Origin: Pradoshia eiseniae
GTDB lineage: Bacteria > Bacillota > Bacilli > Bacillales > Pradoshiaceae
Length of the DNA stretch: 64,000 nucleotides
Reading direction: 5' to 3'
NCBI RefSeq assembly: GCF_002946355.1
Contig: NZ_PKOZ01000008.1
Coordinates: forward strand, 1-64,000
Numbering within the stretch: the stretch's first letter is position 1; the number at the start of each line of letters is the position of its first letter. Below the pieces are notes generated by a model. That model did not search any database. It was given only the letters and a program-made list of their open reading frames with translations, and was not told where the DNA came from. Both the position numbers and the translations under genes were made by a program. Positions 7,421 through 16,282 of this stretch are shown in pieces.

Positions 7421-7658
7421 AATAATAATACCTCATGCCGAGCATGTTTTCGATTCGGTTCACGCGGCGATTTAGGCTGTTAATCTGTTTTTGCAGCTGT
7501 TCGATGCGTGCGTTTGTTCCACCTCCCGTTGGCGGGGCAGGAGGGCGAGGAGGCGGTGGTCCAGGCGGGCCGGGAGCATGCTTCTGCTGAGGAGGCGGCG
7601 CTTGCTGGCGGCTTTCCTGCTCTACCGACATGGGGTGATAATAGGAAGAATAATACAT
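7419..7658 (-). CDS. Small proline-rich protein with C-terminal coiled coil
   Basis: About 79 residues. Start chosen at ATG 7658 because AAGGAGTG lies just upstream; longer in-frame extension has no such site. Order of parts: a Tyr-rich N-terminus (MYYSSYYHP), a Pro/Gly tract (PPGPPPPRPPAPP, about residues 28-45), then a heptad-like segment (ARIEQLQKQINSLNRRVNRIENML) and a final MRYYY. The Tyr-rich ends and Pro tract recall spore-coat or surface-associated small proteins of bacilli, but I recognise no family. Monocistronic. Confidence 0.7.
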   Translation of the reverse strand: MYYSSYYHPMSVEQESRQQAPPPQQKHAPGPPGPPPPRPPAPPTGGGTNARIEQLQKQINSLNRRVNRIENMLGMRYYY

Positions 7659-7727
7659 GGGAACACTCCTTATGTTTAAATTTGTACGATACAGTTTATT
7701 CAAGTAAAGAAAAGTGGGTGATTAATA

Positions 7728-8441
7728 ATGAGGATTGATAAATTGCTTGCCAATTCCGGCTTTGGAAGCCGAAAGGATGTCAAAAAATTATTGAAATCAG
7801 GAGCAGTGCTTTGTAATGACGCGAAAATCGCAGACCCTAAGGCGCATGTTGACCCGGATTCAGACCAGATTACCGTTTATGGGGAGCCAGTTCAATACAG
7901 GGAATTTATATATTTGATGATGAATAAACCGAAGGGCTATATTTCGGCAACGGAGGATGATCGCCTGAAAACGGTGCTCGATTTATTAGAACCAGAGGAT
8001 GCCCATATGAAGCCGTTCCCAGTCGGTCGGCTCGACCGGGATACGGAGGGGCTGCTGGTCTTAACCAATGATGGCCAGCTGGCCCATGACGTCCTTGCGC
8101 CAAAGAAGCATGTGCCCAAAACGTATTATGCAATTATTGATGGAGCAGTGGACGAGGTGGATATCGAACGCTTCAAACAAGGTGTTACTTTAGATGACGG
8201 TTATGTGACGAAACCAGGGAAGCTTACGATCATTAAAAGCGGTCAGCAATCGGAAATCGAGCTGATTATTACGGAAGGGAAGTTCCATCAAGTGAAGCGG
8301 ATGTTTGAGTCAGTTGGGAAGAAGGTTCTCTACTTGAAGCGAATTGCCATGGGGGCGCTCGTGCTTGATGAGAGCCTTGAGCTTGGTGAATATAGGGAAA
8401 TGACAGAAGAGGAATTAGCGCTATTGCAAACGCGCTCATGA
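7728..8441 (+). CDS. ytzG: RsuA/RluB-type 16S rRNA pseudouridine synthase (YtzG)
   Basis: A 237-residue protein. An S4 RNA-binding domain (residues 1-60) precedes the pseudouridine synthase domain with the catalytic-Asp motif GRLDRDTEGLLVLTNDG (about residues 101-117). This RsuA group isomerises a uridine in small-subunit rRNA (position 516 in E. coli), probably during ribosome assembly. Rightward single gene ending at a strong bidirectional terminator. Confidence 0.9.
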   Translation: MRIDKLLANSGFGSRKDVKKLLKSGAVLCNDAKIADPKAHVDPDSDQITVYGEPVQYREFIYLMMNKPKGYISATEDDRLKTVLDLLEPEDAHMKPFPVGRLDRDTEGLLVLTNDGQLAHDVLAPKKHVPKTYYAIIDGAVDEVDIERFKQGVTLDDGYVTKPGKLTIIKSGQQSEIELIITEGKFHQVKRMFESVGKKVLYLKRIAMGALVLDESLELGEYREMTEEELALLQTRS

Positions 8442-8474
8442 GAAAAAGAAGACCGGAGGCGGTCTTCTTTTTCT
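8441..8474. terminator. Bidirectional terminator between ytzG and ytzE
   Basis: A 14-bp stem (8441-8454 with 8461-8474) is A-rich on the left and T-rich on the right, so it can serve both convergent transcripts. Confidence 0.85.
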
Positions 8475-8486
8475 CTTAAGGAAAGA

Positions 8487-8708
8487 CTACGAGGTTAATT
8501 TAACTTTCTTTTGGGTGGTGGTCCACTTTCCACGACTGGGACTAACAACAAGTTCGTTATAAGCTAACACATTTAAGTCCCTTTGGATAGTGCGCGGCGT
8601 AATACCAAATTCATCGACCAGTTCTTGGGTGGTCACGGTACCATTTCGTACAATAAACATGTAGATGGACTTAATTCTTGTAAGCATACGGTTTGTTGAA
8701 GGTTTCAA
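8487..8708 (-). CDS. ytzE: DeoR-type helix-turn-helix protein (YtzE)
   Basis: A 73-residue protein that is almost entirely a DeoR-family winged helix: TTQELVDEFGITPRTIQRDLNVLAYNEL (about residues 26-53). No effector domain is present. The start is TTG 8708, preceded by AAGGAGTGG. Targets are unknown; in B. subtilis the equivalent small gene also sits next to ytzG and ytgP. The missing sugar-phosphate-binding domain is normal for this short family. Confidence 0.85.
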   Translation of the reverse strand: MKPSTNRMLTRIKSIYMFIVRNGTVTTQELVDEFGITPRTIQRDLNVLAYNELVVSPSRGKWTTTQKKVKLTS

Positions 8709-9075
8709 AAAACCACTCCTTATGGATAGTTTCCGATGGCAACATCATACATTCTGCTTCTGTATTACTTGTTTACCATAACCACCTCTTTAAGTTATCA
8801 CCTTTTCAGTACACCTTATATCTGATGCTTCATCCCTGAAGTCTTTCTAGTACTATAATACCCCTCCCTCTTGTTGAATTCCATAGATTTAACCAAAAAA
8901 AGTGAAAATTCATTTAATTATACATATAATGGGCTGGTACCATTTATGCCATTCTTTATAAATAAAGTATCCAAAAATCCGTATTATATTGAATGGCTGG
9001 ATATAAAAATATATTTTCAGCGTACATGATATAATAACGGTATTGAAGGATAGCGAATGAAAAGAGGTAACGCGG
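8709..9075. other. Divergent intergenic region ytzE / pepV
   Basis: No gene is seen in these 367 bases. An extended -10 (TGATATAAT, 9027-9035) with no clear -35 is the likely pepV promoter. The remainder is AT-rich and holds the ytzE promoter, which I could not place confidently. Confidence 0.5.
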
Positions 9076-10482
9076 ATGCAAATCAATTGGCAAAAAGAAG
9101 TTGAACAAAGAAAAGAACAGTTAATTAAAGACACACAAAGATTGCTGCAAATCAAGAGCACCCTTGATGAAGAGACAGCAACTGAGGAAATCCCTTTCGG
9201 CAAGGGAATTAAAGAAGCGCTTGATTTCATGCTCGATCTTGGGGAAAAGGACGGCTTCTCTGTGAAGAATGTTGATAATTATGGCGCTCATCTTGAAATG
9301 GGCCATGGTGAAGAGCTGCTTGGAATCTTAGGGCATCTTGATGTCGTTCCTGAAGGAGAAGGCTGGACCACGGACCCGTACTCCGCTGATATTCGCGATG
9401 GCCGAATCTATGCGCGCGGTGCGATGGATGACAAGGGGCCAACGATGGCGGCCTATTATGCAATGAAGATTGTGAAAGACTTAGGTGTTGATGTCAATAA
9501 GCGTGTCCGTCTTATCCTAGGGACCGATGAAGAGAGCGATTGGCGCTGCATGGACCATTATTTCGAGAAGGAAGAGACACCAACGGTCGGATTTGTGCCA
9601 GATGCTGATTTCCCGATTATTTATGCGGAGAAGGGGATTGCTGATTTCACCTATGAGTTTAATGGATCTGTCCATGAAGGGGCAGAAGCCACTTTATTAA
9701 GCTTTTCCGCAGGACAGCGCTTTAATATGGTTCCTGAATTTGCTGAAGCTGTGGTTACTTCCGACAGCGTGGAAGCTGGTCAATGGGAAGAGCGATACAG
9801 CCGATATTGTGAAGATCACGGCCTGAGCGGGACATTCTCGGCAAAGGAAGGAACAGTGACCTTTACGATGGACGGGATATCTGTCCACGGCATGGAACCT
9901 GACCTCGGTGTTAATGCCGGCCTGCGGTTGGCAGAGTTCTTGGTTACGCTCCCGTTTATAGGAGATGATGAGCGCTTCTTGTCATTCATTAGCCAATTTT
10001 GTAAGGAATCAAGGGGCCGAGAGCTTGGGGTTGCGTACAGTGATGATATTACGAAAGATTTAACGATTAATTATGGAATTCTTTCGTACGAACATGGCGG
10101 TAAGGGCAAGATTGCGTTCAATATGCGCTACCCGGTGACATTTGACTTTGCAAACGGCTGGTCTGTTCTTGAGAAAGTAGCCTCTGATCATGGATTCTCC
10201 ATTCAAATGAAGACCCATTTAGGTCCCCATCATGTAGATGCGGACAGCGATCTGGTTAAAACACTTCAAAAGATTTATGAGGAACATACTGGGCAAGAGG
10301 CTGAACTGTTAGCCATTGGGGGCGGAACATATGCACGTGCAATTAAGAACGCCGTTGCCTTTGGTCCCCTTTTCCCAGGCAGGGAAGATGTGGCCCATCA
10401 AAAGGATGAATATATTATTATCGAGGATATGTTAAAGGCGACAGCGATGTACGCACAAGCTATTTACGATCTAACTAGATAA
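9076..10482 (+). CDS. pepV: Dipeptidase PepV (M20 family)
   Basis: A 468-residue zinc dipeptidase. Metal-site motifs are visible: GHLDVVP with His87, ARGAMDDKGP with the bridging Asp (~119), DEESD with the catalytic Glu (~153), DADFP, and the C-terminal AHQKDEY His. PepV releases amino acids from dipeptides with broad specificity in the cytoplasm. The start ATG 9076 follows AAAGAGGT. D-amino acid transaminase follows 36 bases downstream, so the two probably form an operon, as in B. subtilis; a role in handling D-Ala/D-Asp-containing peptides is an inference from that pairing. Confidence 0.93.
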   Translation: MQINWQKEVEQRKEQLIKDTQRLLQIKSTLDEETATEEIPFGKGIKEALDFMLDLGEKDGFSVKNVDNYGAHLEMGHGEELLGILGHLDVVPEGEGWTTDPYSADIRDGRIYARGAMDDKGPTMAAYYAMKIVKDLGVDVNKRVRLILGTDEESDWRCMDHYFEKEETPTVGFVPDADFPIIYAEKGIADFTYEFNGSVHEGAEATLLSFSAGQRFNMVPEFAEAVVTSDSVEAGQWEERYSRYCEDHGLSGTFSAKEGTVTFTMDGISVHGMEPDLGVNAGLRLAEFLVTLPFIGDDERFLSFISQFCKESRGRELGVAYSDDITKDLTINYGILSYEHGGKGKIAFNMRYPVTFDFANGWSVLEKVASDHGFSIQMKTHLGPHHVDADSDLVKTLQKIYEEHTGQEAELLAIGGGTYARAIKNAVAFGPLFPGREDVAHQKDEYIIIEDMLKATAMYAQAIYDLTR

Positions 10483-10518
10483 AGAATCCTATTACATGGA
10501 CAAAAGGGGAGAGGGAAC

Positions 10519-11376
10519 ATGAGTTATATTGTTTTTAATGGGGAGCTTACAAAAAGAGACACAATATCCATTGATATTGAAGACCGAGGATATCAGTTCG
10601 GTGATGGGATTTATGAGGTTGTCCGCGTCTATAATGGCCGCTTGTTCACATGGGAGGAGCACGTGGAGCGCCTGTACGCGAGTGCAGAAAAAATTCGCAT
10701 GACTGTTCCTTATGCGAAGGAAGAAATGAAGGCCGTTATGGAAAAACTGATTGAGAAAAACCAGCTAACTGACGGGACAATCTATCTGCAGCTGACAAGG
10801 GGAATAGCGCCAAGAAATCATGCCTTCCCAGGCAGTGACGTCCAAGCCGTTTTAGTCGCTTACACAAGGGTTAGCGACAGACCGGTTGCACTAATGGAAA
10901 AAGGTGCCGATGCCTTAGTTGTCGAGGATAAGAGGTGGCTTCATTGTGATATTAAGAGCCTGAATCTGCTTGGCAATGTATTGGCCCATCAAGAAGCCCT
11001 TGATGCTGGATGCTATGAAGCAATCCTGCATCGTGACGGAGTTGTTACGGAAGGAAGCCATACGAATATCTCCATTGTTATGAACGGAACGGTGTATACA
11101 CACCCTGCCAATAACCTCATCTTAAACGGAATTTCACGCAAGGTTATGCTAAAAGCATGTGATAGTACAGCCACCTCGTATAAGGAAGAGGCTTTTACGG
11201 TGGAACAGCTTTTGAAGGCTGATGAGGCTTTTATTACGTCTACCACTCTTGAGATTACGCCGATTCGGAGAATAAATAATCAGCCAATAGGCATTGAGGG
11301 TGAATATAAGGTTATAAAGAAGCTGCAAGAGGCTTTTACGGCAGACATTGAGGCTGAATGCGGTCCGCTTCATTAA
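10519..11376 (+). CDS. dat: D-amino acid transaminase
   Basis: A 285-residue class IV PLP aminotransferase, the same size as Bacillus Dat. The N-terminal DRGYQFGDGIYEVVRVYNG motif and the PLP-binding Lys (~146) in CDIKSLNLLGNVL are as expected. It interconverts D-alanine and 2-oxoglutarate with pyruvate and D-glutamate, supplying D-amino acids for peptidoglycan. Start ATG 10519 follows GGGGAGAGGG. Distal gene of a pepV-dat operon, ended by the hairpin at 11386-11416. Confidence 0.93.
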   Translation: MSYIVFNGELTKRDTISIDIEDRGYQFGDGIYEVVRVYNGRLFTWEEHVERLYASAEKIRMTVPYAKEEMKAVMEKLIEKNQLTDGTIYLQLTRGIAPRNHAFPGSDVQAVLVAYTRVSDRPVALMEKGADALVVEDKRWLHCDIKSLNLLGNVLAHQEALDAGCYEAILHRDGVVTEGSHTNISIVMNGTVYTHPANNLILNGISRKVMLKACDSTATSYKEEAFTVEQLLKADEAFITSTTLEITPIRRINNQPIGIEGEYKVIKKLQEAFTADIEAECGPLH

Positions 11377-11385
11377 ACCTCAGAA

Positions 11386-11416
11386 AGCCTGGAATAATTC
11401 ATTCCGGGCTTTTTTT
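11386..11416 (+). terminator. Terminator of pepV-dat
   Basis: A 10-bp stem (11386-11395 with 11401-11410, one G-U pair) followed by seven T. Confidence 0.85.
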
Positions 11417-11476
11417 GCATAAAGGTATGGCAATTGGCGGTTAAAATAAGTGTAAAATAATAAAGGAGTAGAACCG

Positions 11477-12040
11477 ATGAACAGAAGAAGTCATTTTTTC
11501 TTTGCACTGGAATTGCCGCAAGCCTGTAAAAGGGAGCTGAACGATTGGGCAGCAAGGACAAGAGAAGTCTATTCCTTTAAGACCTGGGTCCATCCTGAAG
11601 ATTACCATATTACCTTGGCCTTTTTAGGAGCTGCTGAGGAAGAGAAGTTAAAAAAAGCATGTGAACTTATTGCGGAACGAAAAAAGGGTTTTGGATCATT
11701 GATGATTCAAATAAAAGGATTGGGCACCTTTGGCCAGAAGAACAGTCCTCGAATACTATGGGCGGATGCGGAGGAAACAAAAGTGATGCTCCCCGTACGT
11801 AGGATGGTGTATGATGCTTGCCTTGAGGCAGGATTTGAATTGGATACAAAGCCCTTTGTCCCCCATATTACTTTGGCTCGAAGAAGCAGGAATAACATTG
11901 AGCCAGAAAGCATGATTGAATGGGGCAGACAATTACCTGCCATTGAGCAGCAAAAAATCAATCAGATTGTCCTTTACAGGACAGATACAGAGAAACTGCC
12001 AAAGTATGAACCAATCGCCCGTTTTACATTGGAAGAATGA
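11477..12040 (+). CDS. thpR: RNA 2',3'-cyclic phosphodiesterase ThpR
   Basis: A 187-residue 2H-phosphoesterase. The two HxT motifs are present: HITLAFLG (His44) and HITLARR (His129). The family, formerly called 2'-5' RNA ligase, opens 2',3'-cyclic phosphates on RNA ends. First gene of a closely packed rightward run (thpR, ytlQ, ytlR, amyX) with overlaps or short gaps. Start ATG 11477 follows AAAGGAGT. Confidence 0.9.
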   Translation: MNRRSHFFFALELPQACKRELNDWAARTREVYSFKTWVHPEDYHITLAFLGAAEEEKLKKACELIAERKKGFGSLMIQIKGLGTFGQKNSPRILWADAEETKVMLPVRRMVYDACLEAGFELDTKPFVPHITLARRSRNNIEPESMIEWGRQLPAIEQQKINQIVLYRTDTEKLPKYEPIARFTLEE

Positions 12041-12071
12041 CTAGCCGTATAAAGGGGAGAGGACGGAGCTA

Positions 12072-13067
12072 ATGAGTCAGTTGATTAAGCTACAAGACTT
12101 CATTTCCCGATATGAACAGGATATTTACCATTATTCATCCCAGTATGTCAGCGTTAAACACCAAGAATGGTCTCAACTAAAGCGAGCCTTTGATGCTGGT
12201 GATTTAAGCTCCTATCTTATTAAGGAAAAGATGGATTTACCTGTTATAGCTGAATTACCTGAAGAAGGCTCTTTTAGAAAGAAAGTCATAAGATTGTTTC
12301 GGAAAGATAGAGGAGCAGGTAAGGAAGCCGAGGATGTGAGTTTAAGTGAAACAGAAGATGAAAAAACAGAGCGCAAAAAGCGCTTCTTGCGTACAGTTCC
12401 GGCTGATGAGCAGGAGCTAAAGCAGGCATTTCTGAATTATTTTTATTCTTTTCAGCTGAAGTGGGCTATGTCAGCAAGTGATGATTCCTTTACCCATTTA
12501 GGGCGCTATCAATTCGATGAGCAGCTGCGCTTTGTCCTTCAGCGTTTCCCGGATAATTGCCTTGTGCTTTACAGGCCTGTGCTTGAGGTGAAGAATGTAT
12601 CAGTGGAGCTTGATGTTATCCTCCTAACGCCAACAGACACTTGGTGCCTCGTCTTTCTTGAAGCGGAGGATGATTCTGTATTCACGAGGGGAGAGGGGCG
12701 CTTTTGGACCAGAACTCATCATAATAAAGCTGCTAAAAAGGTGCTTGATCCGCTGATAACACTGAACCGCATGCAATGGATTATTGAACAGATTTTTACT
12801 GCTAAGGGGATTTCATTTCCCGTAAGAAAGGCCGTTATTTGCCGGAACGGCTATATTAATAATCCAAATGCTGATTTAGAAGGAATCATCGACAAAAGAA
12901 AATTTACGAAATGGTTCGATTCAATTCGTCATAATCATTCCACAATAAAGCATCTGCAGCTAAAGGCTGCTAACGCTTTGTTGATGCATGGCAGCGGAAT
13001 GAATAGGGAAAGAATGAATAAAGAAGAGGAGTTAAGTGGAAATCATGGGGAAAGTGGAAGCTGGTAG
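12072..13067 (+). CDS. NERD-domain protein (YtlQ-like)
   Basis: A 331-residue soluble protein. The N-terminal ~110 residues are charged and helical, with a KKVIRLFRKDR basic patch. Residues ~140-250 resemble a nuclease-related (NERD) domain: LDVILLTPTD followed by FLEAEDDSVF fits the D/E-x-K-type core only loosely, so catalytic competence is uncertain. A C-terminal KKVLDPLITLNRMQWIIEQIF helix follows. It overlaps the lipid kinase gene by 32 bases, indicating cotranscription. Function unknown; the assignment rests on fold-level similarity and on B. subtilis gene order. Confidence 0.65.
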   Translation: MSQLIKLQDFISRYEQDIYHYSSQYVSVKHQEWSQLKRAFDAGDLSSYLIKEKMDLPVIAELPEEGSFRKKVIRLFRKDRGAGKEAEDVSLSETEDEKTERKKRFLRTVPADEQELKQAFLNYFYSFQLKWAMSASDDSFTHLGRYQFDEQLRFVLQRFPDNCLVLYRPVLEVKNVSVELDVILLTPTDTWCLVFLEAEDDSVFTRGEGRFWTRTHHNKAAKKVLDPLITLNRMQWIIEQIFTAKGISFPVRKAVICRNGYINNPNADLEGIIDKRKFTKWFDSIRHNHSTIKHLQLKAANALLMHGSGMNRERMNKEEELSGNHGESGSW

Positions 13068-14001
13068 AGACCCTTTTGAAAGAAGAACCTATTATTTCAT
13101 CATTAATCCTGTTGCAAAAAACGAGGGCAGCCTAAAAATTTGGGAGAAAACGATGGAGACACTTGAGAGGGAAGGGATAACCTATAACTACGCCTTTACC
13201 GAATATAAGGGGCATGGCGTTGAATTAGCCAGGGAGTTCCTGCGAAGGCAAGGGGATGCCATTCTGGTCGCTATTGGAGGGGATGGCACCATCCATGAAG
13301 TCGTAAACGGGGCCGCTGGTTTTCCGTCAGCAAGGATTGCCTATATACCTGCTGGTTCGGGCAATGACTTTGCCCGCGGTGAGGGAATCAATTCTCGCCC
13401 ATCGAAGGCATTGGAAGGTTTGCTGCATTCTGAGAGGGAGCGTATCATTGACTTGGGATATTATAAAACTAGCAGTGAGGGTTATTTTTTGAACAGTTTG
13501 GGTATTGGATTGGATGCAGCAATAACAAGAGTCGTTAATCAATCACAAATGAAACGCTATTTTAATAAAATTGGAGCAGGGAAGATTATCTATTTTGCGT
13601 ATTTCCTTTGGGAATGGATGACCTATAAGCCTGATGAGATGGAAGTGGTAATTGACGGGGAGCGTCATACCTTCACGAATACCTGGCTTGTTAATATTTC
13701 TAATCATCCATATTTCGGGGGAGGAATTAAGATATCTCCAAATGCTAAACCAGATGACGGAATTTTTCATATACTGGTCATACATAATATTCCAAGGCTT
13801 AAGCTGCTGCTGATGTTCAGTACTGTTTTATGGGGCGGTCATTTAAGGATTAAGGGCGTGGATTCCTTTGAAGGAAGGACCATCCGAATCACTTCTTCGA
13901 ATGGAGCGCCAATTCAAGCAGATGGCGATAATGTTGGTGCGGGTGATGTTTGTATTGATATGCAGCAACAGATGGTGAAACTAGTGGTTCAAGGAGAGTG
14001 A
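13036..14001 (+). CDS. ytlR: Diacylglycerol/sphingosine kinase-type lipid kinase (YtlR)
   Basis: A 321-residue DAGK catalytic-domain protein. The nucleotide-binding GGDGTIHEVVNG (about residues 81-92) and the downstream AGSGNDFARG signature are intact. Such enzymes phosphorylate diacylglycerol or related lipids; in B. subtilis DgkB is the main DAG kinase, so this paralogue's substrate is uncertain. The start is GTG 13036 with GAGGAG four bases upstream (ATG 13045 is possible), so it begins inside ytlQ. It ends inside the ribosome-binding region of amyX. Confidence 0.88.
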   Translation: MEIMGKVEAGRDPFERRTYYFIINPVAKNEGSLKIWEKTMETLEREGITYNYAFTEYKGHGVELAREFLRRQGDAILVAIGGDGTIHEVVNGAAGFPSARIAYIPAGSGNDFARGEGINSRPSKALEGLLHSERERIIDLGYYKTSSEGYFLNSLGIGLDAAITRVVNQSQMKRYFNKIGAGKIIYFAYFLWEWMTYKPDEMEVVIDGERHTFTNTWLVNISNHPYFGGGIKISPNAKPDDGIFHILVIHNIPRLKLLLMFSTVLWGGHLRIKGVDSFEGRTIRITSSNGAPIQADGDNVGAGDVCIDMQQQMVKLVVQGE

Positions 14002-14006
14002 AGACA

Positions 14007-16139
14007 GTGTATACAGGCAGGTTTTCTGCTTTTTTGGATGCCTTAGACAAAATTACGATTCTTATCCCTCAATCCTATCGTGCAAACGAAAAATTAAATT
14101 TCACGCTTTTTTTTGAGGGACAAAAAATGGGAGAGCTACTAGTTGATGATGTTATTCAAATCGAGCATTATACCAAGTACATATGCACAGCCCCATTCGA
14201 AGTTCCGCTTGGAGAAGAGTATCAAATAGAAGACGATAAGGGGATGGTTTTTGCCCTGCAGACAGGTGCGGTCATTCGGACCCCTGAGTTCGATGAGCTT
14301 TATTATTATGACGGCGATGATTTAGGAGCAGTTTATACGGAGGATAAAACAATCTTCAAATTATGGGCACCTACAGCCACGAATGTGAAACTGAAGCTCA
14401 TAAGCGAATTTGGGACTGAAAAGGGAAGCATTCCAATGCAAAGAGGGGAACGGGGTGTATGGTCCTTGACGATTCCCCAAAATCTTGAGAATTGTTTCTA
14501 CTCCTATTTGATACGGGTCAATTATATTTGGCGTGAAGCAACGGACCCTTATGCGAGGGCTGTTTCGGTTAATGGGCAATATAGTGCAATTATCGACCTG
14601 TCGAAATATCAGAGATATGAATATAGCCTGCCGAAGCTTGAAAGCCCAGTTGATGCCATTATTTATGAAACCCATGTGCGGGACTTTTCCCATCATGCTA
14701 ATAGCGGTATGAATGCAAAGGGGAAATATGCCGCATTCAGGGAGAACGGGACGAAAACAGCCCAAGGCTACTCAAGCGGTATTCAGTATTTAAAGGAATT
14801 AGGTGTGACCCATATTGAACTCCTGCCGGTCAATGATTTTTCTGGTGTGGATGAGACCATGATCGACAAGGAATATAATTGGGGCTATAATCCAAGGCAT
14901 TTCTTTGCACCAGCAGGCAATTACAGCGCTGATCCTCATTTGCCGGGGAAACGGATTGAGGAATTGAAACAGCTCATAGCGAGTCTGCACGAGCATGGCC
15001 TAGGTGTTATTGTGGATGTGGTCTACAATCATGTTTTCCAGAAGGAAATCTCGAACTTCGAGAAAATCGTGCCGGGATATTATTTCCGCTATGACGTGAA
15101 TGGAATGCCATCCAACGGCAGCGGCTGCGGCAATGATCTCGCATCAGAGCGCTTAATGGTCAGAAAACTCATTGTATCTGCTGTTAAGTATTGGATGGAA
15201 TTCTACCAAATCGATGGATTCCGGTTTGATTTGATGGGTCTTCTTGATTTAGAAACGATGAGGGAAGTTGAAAGAGTCGTTCATTCTATAAAGCCGGATG
15301 CGATTATCATAGGGGAAGGCTGGGACTTGCCAACCGCCCTTACTGGTTCTGATAAGACGACAATTGGGAATTCCCATAAAATTGACCGAGTTGGTTTCTT
15401 TAATGATAAGTTCAGGGATACCATCAAAGGAAGCAATTTCAATTTAAAGGATGCAGGCTATGTTTCCGGGAAGGGACTTAGCCATGAGGAATTCTATCAT
15501 CTTGTCCTTAATATCGGGTATGACTATCCGCTCGGACCTGAGCAATCCGTCAATTTTGTGGAGTGTCATGATAACCATACCCTTTGGGATCGACTGCAGC
15601 TAGCAAACGGAGCTGAATCAAATGAGTCACGAAAGAGACGCCATCGTTTTGCTACAAGCATTGTTATCCTCTCTCAGGGAATTCCATTCCTGCACAGCGG
15701 TCAGGAATTCTTCAGGACAAAGCATGGCATCGAGAACAGTTATTGCTCACCTGATTGGATTAATGAATTGAATTGGGATTTGCGTGAGCAAAATGAGGAG
15801 ACCATCTCATATTTGAGATGTCTGATGGCTATCCGCAAAAGTCACGGAGCATTCCGTCTCCGGAGCAGAGAGCAAATCGAAAAGCATGCAAAAATGGTTG
15901 ATTTAGGTCCATCTTGTCACAGTCTCCTCTATGATAATGTCAGCGAATATGGCAGGTGGAGCCGCATCCTTGTGGTCTATCATCATGGGGAGCAGCAAAC
16001 GGCGGTAGATCTTCCTGGTGACAAGAAGTGGGGAATGCTTTGCGGGGACTGCGGATTTGCAGCGAATCAAGGTATTGAGATGAACATGAAGGATTTCCTG
16101 CTAGAACCGTTAACGACGTATGTCTTTGTTCAGGAATAA
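14007..16139 (+). CDS. amyX: Type I pullulanase
   Basis: About 710 residues. An N-terminal beta-sandwich region and a CBM48-like segment (KLWAPTATNVKL, about residues 115-200) precede the GH13 barrel. Diagnostic motifs: YNWGYNP of type I pullulanases, DVVYNH, DGFRFDLMG with the nucleophile Asp, GEGWD with the acid Glu, and ECHDNHT. It debranches alpha-1,6 links of pullulan and glycogen, and without a signal peptide it acts inside the cell. GTG 14007 is preferred because AAGGAG is ten bases upstream; GTG 13998 lies too close. Last gene of the thpR operon. Confidence 0.92.
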   Translation: MYTGRFSAFLDALDKITILIPQSYRANEKLNFTLFFEGQKMGELLVDDVIQIEHYTKYICTAPFEVPLGEEYQIEDDKGMVFALQTGAVIRTPEFDELYYYDGDDLGAVYTEDKTIFKLWAPTATNVKLKLISEFGTEKGSIPMQRGERGVWSLTIPQNLENCFYSYLIRVNYIWREATDPYARAVSVNGQYSAIIDLSKYQRYEYSLPKLESPVDAIIYETHVRDFSHHANSGMNAKGKYAAFRENGTKTAQGYSSGIQYLKELGVTHIELLPVNDFSGVDETMIDKEYNWGYNPRHFFAPAGNYSADPHLPGKRIEELKQLIASLHEHGLGVIVDVVYNHVFQKEISNFEKIVPGYYFRYDVNGMPSNGSGCGNDLASERLMVRKLIVSAVKYWMEFYQIDGFRFDLMGLLDLETMREVERVVHSIKPDAIIIGEGWDLPTALTGSDKTTIGNSHKIDRVGFFNDKFRDTIKGSNFNLKDAGYVSGKGLSHEEFYHLVLNIGYDYPLGPEQSVNFVECHDNHTLWDRLQLANGAESNESRKRRHRFATSIVILSQGIPFLHSGQEFFRTKHGIENSYCSPDWINELNWDLREQNEETISYLRCLMAIRKSHGAFRLRSREQIEKHAKMVDLGPSCHSLLYDNVSEYGRWSRILVVYHHGEQQTAVDLPGDKKWGMLCGDCGFAANQGIEMNMKDFLLEPLTTYVFVQE

Positions 16140-16154
16140 TTGTTGCTCGAACAC

Positions 16155-16184
16155 TTGACGAAAGCGGTATAAACCTACTAAAAT
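16155..16184 (+). promoter_or_regulatory. Candidate sigma-A promoter for ytmP
   Basis: TTGACG (16155-16160), 18-base spacer, TAAAAT (16179-16184). If used, transcription would start near 16191, on the hairpin at 16191-16231, making that hairpin a leader attenuator; otherwise the hairpin simply ends the amyX operon. Confidence 0.4.
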
Positions 16185-16190
16185 TTAAGA

Positions 16191-16231
16191 AGATGGCTAT
16201 TGAGGAAAAGCAGTCAATGGCTGTCTTTTTT
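16191..16231 (+). terminator. Terminator or attenuator between amyX and ytmP
   Basis: A 13-bp stem with several G-U pairs (16191-16203 with 16214-16226) ends in six T. It lies 50 bases after the amyX stop and 52 bases before the ytmP start, so it most simply terminates the amyX operon. Confidence 0.6.
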
Positions 16232-16282
16232 ATTTATATGGAAATCATGCCATACAAGTTTACGTTATTGAAGGTGAATACC

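Noticed and set aside
7491-7738. Open frames opposite the proline-rich gene
   Set aside because: Arg-rich readings of the antisense of a Pro/Gly-rich tract; no start signals.
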